IMG/VR virus record: IMGVR_UViG_3300032893_000110
Location: 1 to 43,448 of that record
Strand: one strand, 5' to 3'
Length of the DNA: 43,448 bases
Source of the DNA: a virus
This document shows, piece after piece, positions 40,763 to 43,448 of the stretch. Positions within the stretch are counted from its first letter, which is position 1, and each line of letters starts with the position of its first letter. The notes beneath the pieces are model-generated. The model saw only the letters and a list, made by a program, of their open reading frames with translations. It made no database searches and had not been told where the DNA came from. The position numbers were made by a program, and so were the translations under genes.

Positions 40763-41584
40763 TCAGAATAGGAGTGACGTATAGATGTTAGGTGACGTTG
40801 CCTGCCTTTTGAGTCCACCCAAGTCTGCTCCGGTAATGTTCGGAAGTACATTACCTCGAACCACACCTGTTGGTGGTATGTAACCTTGACCAATATCTCC
40901 TGGCTTGAACTCTTCATCTTTCAACTCCCAATCTACTGATCCTCGCCCGACTTCTCGGAGCCTGGCGTTGATGGTGCTGAAGAGACGTGACCCTGTGAAT
41001 GGAGTTTTACTAGCTCTAATGCCTCGTGGGCTTGGATGGGATGTTCGGATAATGCGATTGTTGCGAGGATTGATGAGGCTTTCGTTTCGAGCTGCGACAT
41101 TTCCAAGCAGAGCAAAGACAATCCCTCTATCAGAGAGCCGTGTGATGATTTCACGGGTGAGGTATCCCCATTCATCCCAATCGCAAGAAAGAGGCTGACC
41201 CGCTTTGCAACATAGTACGGAGTTCCAGAGAAGGACGCCTTGTTCCGTCCATCTGCTGAGATCACCTGAAGTCGGACTTGGCAATCCAAGATCTTTGGTG
41301 TATTCCCCGAAGATGATCTTGAGGGTGTGAGGAAACCGGCTTGGACCAACGTCTTTTGGGATGGAAAAAGCGACACCAGTTGCCATATCGACCGCAGGAT
41401 ACGGATCCTGTCCAATGATCGCAACTCGGACTTCTCTTTCTGGTGTTGCTGAAAGAGCCTTGTAGAGGAGGCCCTTGCTCGGGCTACACGCAATTCCCCG
41501 TTCAAAAAGATCATCGATCTTCTCCTCTGCTGCCTGGCGTTCGCCAGAGTTCCACCATCTTAAATCAGACCACGGGTGCGTCAT
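40763..41584 (-). CDS. ung: Uracil-DNA glycosylase, family 1
   Basis: The enzyme removes uracil from DNA by cleaving the base-sugar bond. The water-activating motif is IIGQDPYPA with Asp60, where family 1 usually has GQDPYH. The DNA-intercalation loop motif is HPSPRGIRA (183-186 for HPSP). VLLWNSVLCC and a late FSTINARLRE fit the fold. About 50 residues beyond the usual end (from about 222, with DIGQGYIPPTGVV and GLKRQATSPNIYT) form an extra C-terminal tail. The start overlaps the primase stop as ATGA, tying it to replication. Confidence 0.85.
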   Translation of the reverse strand: MTHPWSDLRWWNSGERQAAEEKIDDLFERGIACSPSKGLLYKALSATPEREVRVAIIGQDPYPAVDMATGVAFSIPKDVGPSRFPHTLKIIFGEYTKDLGLPSPTSGDLSRWTEQGVLLWNSVLCCKAGQPLSCDWDEWGYLTREIITRLSDRGIVFALLGNVAARNESLINPRNNRIIRTSHPSPRGIRASKTPFTGSRLFSTINARLREVGRGSVDWELKDEEFKPGDIGQGYIPPTGVVRGNVLPNITGADLGGLKRQATSPNIYTSLLF

Positions 41585-43161
41585 GCTGCCACCAATTGTT
41601 TAAGACGGAAGTCAGAGACTTCCTTAAAGTTGTCATTTGCAGGATAACCAATATCTTCGGATAATGTATACGTTTGAGGATCAAATAGTAGAGTACCAGC
41701 AGGACCAGTTCTTCCACAGAACCTATTCTTAGATACCATGAGATGCATTGTTCTGCGTATGATTGGATCGGCCGACTTGATATCACGACTGAGGTCGATC
41801 CGTATATCAGCGACTTTGCTGATGTTGCGTGATCCTCGTGTCAGACCATCATCATTGACATGTGAGACTAATATCAACGAGAAGTCTAGCGCCTTGACCA
41901 TCATCTCCAACTGAGTCGTGAGATAATCGAGAGCGCGCCGTTCATTATCGCCTCCCAATCCGCTAACAACCATTGAAACGTGATCCAGCAGAACACGGCG
42001 ACACTTACGCGCGGATACCAGAAATCTAATGGTGTCGATAATAACCTCAGGATCGTCTGATCCAAAATGACTATAGACATGAAGACGGTCATCCACCTGT
42101 ACCACACGACGTAGCGCTTCGAATGTCTCTTCATCGCTGACCCCACTATCAGGCAGATGTACAGGACGCTGTAGATCAATCCCGGCAATCGCCTGGAGCA
42201 AGCGTTTCTTAGGCTCTTCCAGGAAGATACAGCCGATTGGTTCGTCTGTCTGAGACAGGAGATTATGAAGGATTGCATGCATCACCTCTGTTTTGCCGAC
42301 ACCTTCCTGGGCAGTAACCAGAACACTCTCACCCGTTCGGATGCCATACGTCATGTAATTCAGAGTTGGCCATGGATAGCTGACGCCTTTCTTAGGCTCT
42401 TCCTTCAGTATCTTCTCAAACTCATCGAAGCCTGAAACGATCTGCTCAGGAAGGTAGCGCTTTGCGTCATGCCATAGCTGAGCTAGTTCGTCGCGTTCTC
42501 CGAACCGTAGGTAATCGTTGGCATCCTTCCGGTTGCCGCCGGGGAAACGGAGGACGTAGACTTTGTTGGGATCAAAGAGTTTAGCAACCGCCGCAGTTGC
42601 TCGTCGCCCGGCCTCGTCTCCGTCAAATGCGAGATATATTCTCTCGTATTCGTTAAGCCAGGATCTCTCCATGCCAGCATCAGTGCCAGCAGAAGAAGCA
42701 GATTTAACCGATACGACTGGCGAGCGCAGTACCTCGTAAAGCGAGAGTGCGTCCAGCTCACCTTCGGTGATGGTGATTGTTCGATGGGGGCTTGCAGCGA
42801 ACCGATCTCGTCCATAGAGTGTTCCCTTCTCGGAGGTTTGGCCCTCTGGATAATGCCAGAAAAATCCCTTCTTGTCCAAGAGCCTAACTTTATACGATTT
42901 TCCGTATTGGAACCCAATGGAGACTGGCTTGCCGGCAGGATCAATCTTAGTCTTTGCATCAAAGAACCTAAATGTATCCGCCGAGATACCTCGATGTGGT
43001 AAATATTCGTAGCTAAAACCTATCATTTCATCTCTGCCAGACGGCGTATAAGTCAGACAAGAGAAACAGTAACTGTGGCCATCGTCGTACTTACACAAGG
43101 CATCCGATGAGCCACAGTCTGGGCACGGTTGATGGAGTTCAATTATTTCCGACTTGGACAT
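41581..43161 (-). CDS. Primase-helicase (T7 gp4-like)
   Basis: One protein makes RNA primers and unwinds the fork. The N-terminal zinc motif has Cys13, Cys16, Cys32 and Cys35 (HQPCPDCGSSDALC, SYCFSC). The TOPRIM core follows (TITITEGELDALSL near 128-141, IYLAFDGDEAG near 175-185), then a DnaB-type helicase with Walker A AQEGVGKT at 284-291. At 526 residues it is close to T7 gp4 (566). The ATG has AAGGAATAA upstream and overlaps the previous gene by 19 bases. Confidence 0.9.
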   Translation of the reverse strand: MSKSEIIELHQPCPDCGSSDALCKYDDGHSYCFSCLTYTPSGRDEMIGFSYEYLPHRGISADTFRFFDAKTKIDPAGKPVSIGFQYGKSYKVRLLDKKGFFWHYPEGQTSEKGTLYGRDRFAASPHRTITITEGELDALSLYEVLRSPVVSVKSASSAGTDAGMERSWLNEYERIYLAFDGDEAGRRATAAVAKLFDPNKVYVLRFPGGNRKDANDYLRFGERDELAQLWHDAKRYLPEQIVSGFDEFEKILKEEPKKGVSYPWPTLNYMTYGIRTGESVLVTAQEGVGKTEVMHAILHNLLSQTDEPIGCIFLEEPKKRLLQAIAGIDLQRPVHLPDSGVSDEETFEALRRVVQVDDRLHVYSHFGSDDPEVIIDTIRFLVSARKCRRVLLDHVSMVVSGLGGDNERRALDYLTTQLEMMVKALDFSLILVSHVNDDGLTRGSRNISKVADIRIDLSRDIKSADPIIRRTMHLMVSKNRFCGRTGPAGTLLFDPQTYTLSEDIGYPANDNFKEVSDFRLKQLVAA

Positions 43162-43448
43162 TTATTCCTTTCAATGGGATACCGATAATACTTGGGAAGC
43201 CAAACGATATTATCCTTGGGGAATTCCGGAATGGGACGGCGCAGAAGGTTGTGGTCTTCGTCATTCCAGTGAGACTTCAGACCGACGTACATCTTGGCGC
43301 TGATGACGCACACTACCTGGTTAGAGACATAGTGGCGCAGACCGAGTTCGGGGACAGTCCGGATCATCCCCTTCGGGAAGTTGCGAAGGAACTCTTCGTT
43401 GCCGATCGACATCAACTGGTGGTTCCTGTCGGTGACCAGGATGTTCAC
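43143..43448 (-). CDS. Hypothetical protein at the right edge (101 aa)
   Basis: The frame is open to the right edge, where the first codon is GTG 43448. An internal ATG at 43412 (MSIGNEEFLRNFPKG) has AGGAA about 10 bases upstream and is an alternative start. If the window is circular, GTG 43448 overlaps the stop of the left-edge gene as GTGA. The product is mixed alpha/beta and rich in aromatics (NIVWLPKYYRYPIERNK at the end). No family recognised. It overlaps the primase start. Confidence 0.6.
   Translation of the reverse strand: MNILVTDRNHQLMSIGNEEFLRNFPKGMIRTVPELGLRHYVSNQVVCVISAKMYVGLKSHWNDEDHNLLRRPIPEFPKDNIVWLPKYYRYPIERNKCPSRK

Noticed and set aside
1-43448. CRISPR arrays, insertion sequences, integrase and attachment sites
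   Set aside because: No regularly spaced repeats, transposase, recombinase or obvious att core were found on reading both strands.

Overview
The window is a compact tailed-phage genome, or most of one, of T7-like (podovirus) design. It has a portal, scaffold, coat protein, two tail tubular proteins, three large ejection (internal virion) proteins, a family A DNA polymerase and a T7 gp4-like primase-helicase. No phage RNA polymerase, integrase or DNA ligase is recognisable, so transcription probably depends on host RNA polymerase. The host cannot be named from the sequence. The lysozyme and the 3TM-type holin resemble those of phages of Alphaproteobacteria, possibly Rhizobiales, but this is a weak inference. 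The two ends of the window fit together as a circle: the gene leaving the left edge on the minus strand would stop two codons past the junction, in a GTGA overlap with the start of the gene at the right edge.

Layout. 1-686 (minus): an unrecognised gene. 687-1123: an AT-rich, palindrome-rich control region. 1124-1644 (minus): three tiny genes. 1645-1700: a 56-bp gap with two overlapping divergent sigma70-like promoters. 1701-28531 (plus): one long late cluster of four tiny genes (three of them basic), a small membrane protein, an Ala/Thr-rich protein, terminase large subunit, portal, scaffold, coat, two small structural proteins separated by UUCG hairpins, two tail fibres with related N-termini, lysis genes, tail tubular proteins A and B, and the ejection proteins. 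A bidirectional terminator at 28572-28603 closes it. 28652-43448 (minus): the replication and takeover cluster. It holds many tiny genes, two HNH-type proteins, a Cas4/RecB-like nuclease, ssDNA-binding protein, DNA polymerase, a protein kinase-like gene, a MoxR/CobS-type AAA+ ATPase with its partner, a tRNA, a small HTH protein, uracil-DNA glycosylase and primase-helicase.

The most striking part is 31500-33050. In a genome where genes almost all overlap, about 1.55 kb has no credible gene but is full of hairpins and holds a tRNA body that lacks an acceptor stem. I read it as a candidate giant structured non-coding RNA on the minus strand, of the general kind known from phages (GOLLD, ROOL) but longer. 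Other points are a 64-bp repeat shared between an ejection-protein gene and a gap beside an HTH gene, a Gln at the polymerase steric-gate position, a lysozyme with a C-terminal membrane segment, and a tRNA-Ile with C at position 33.
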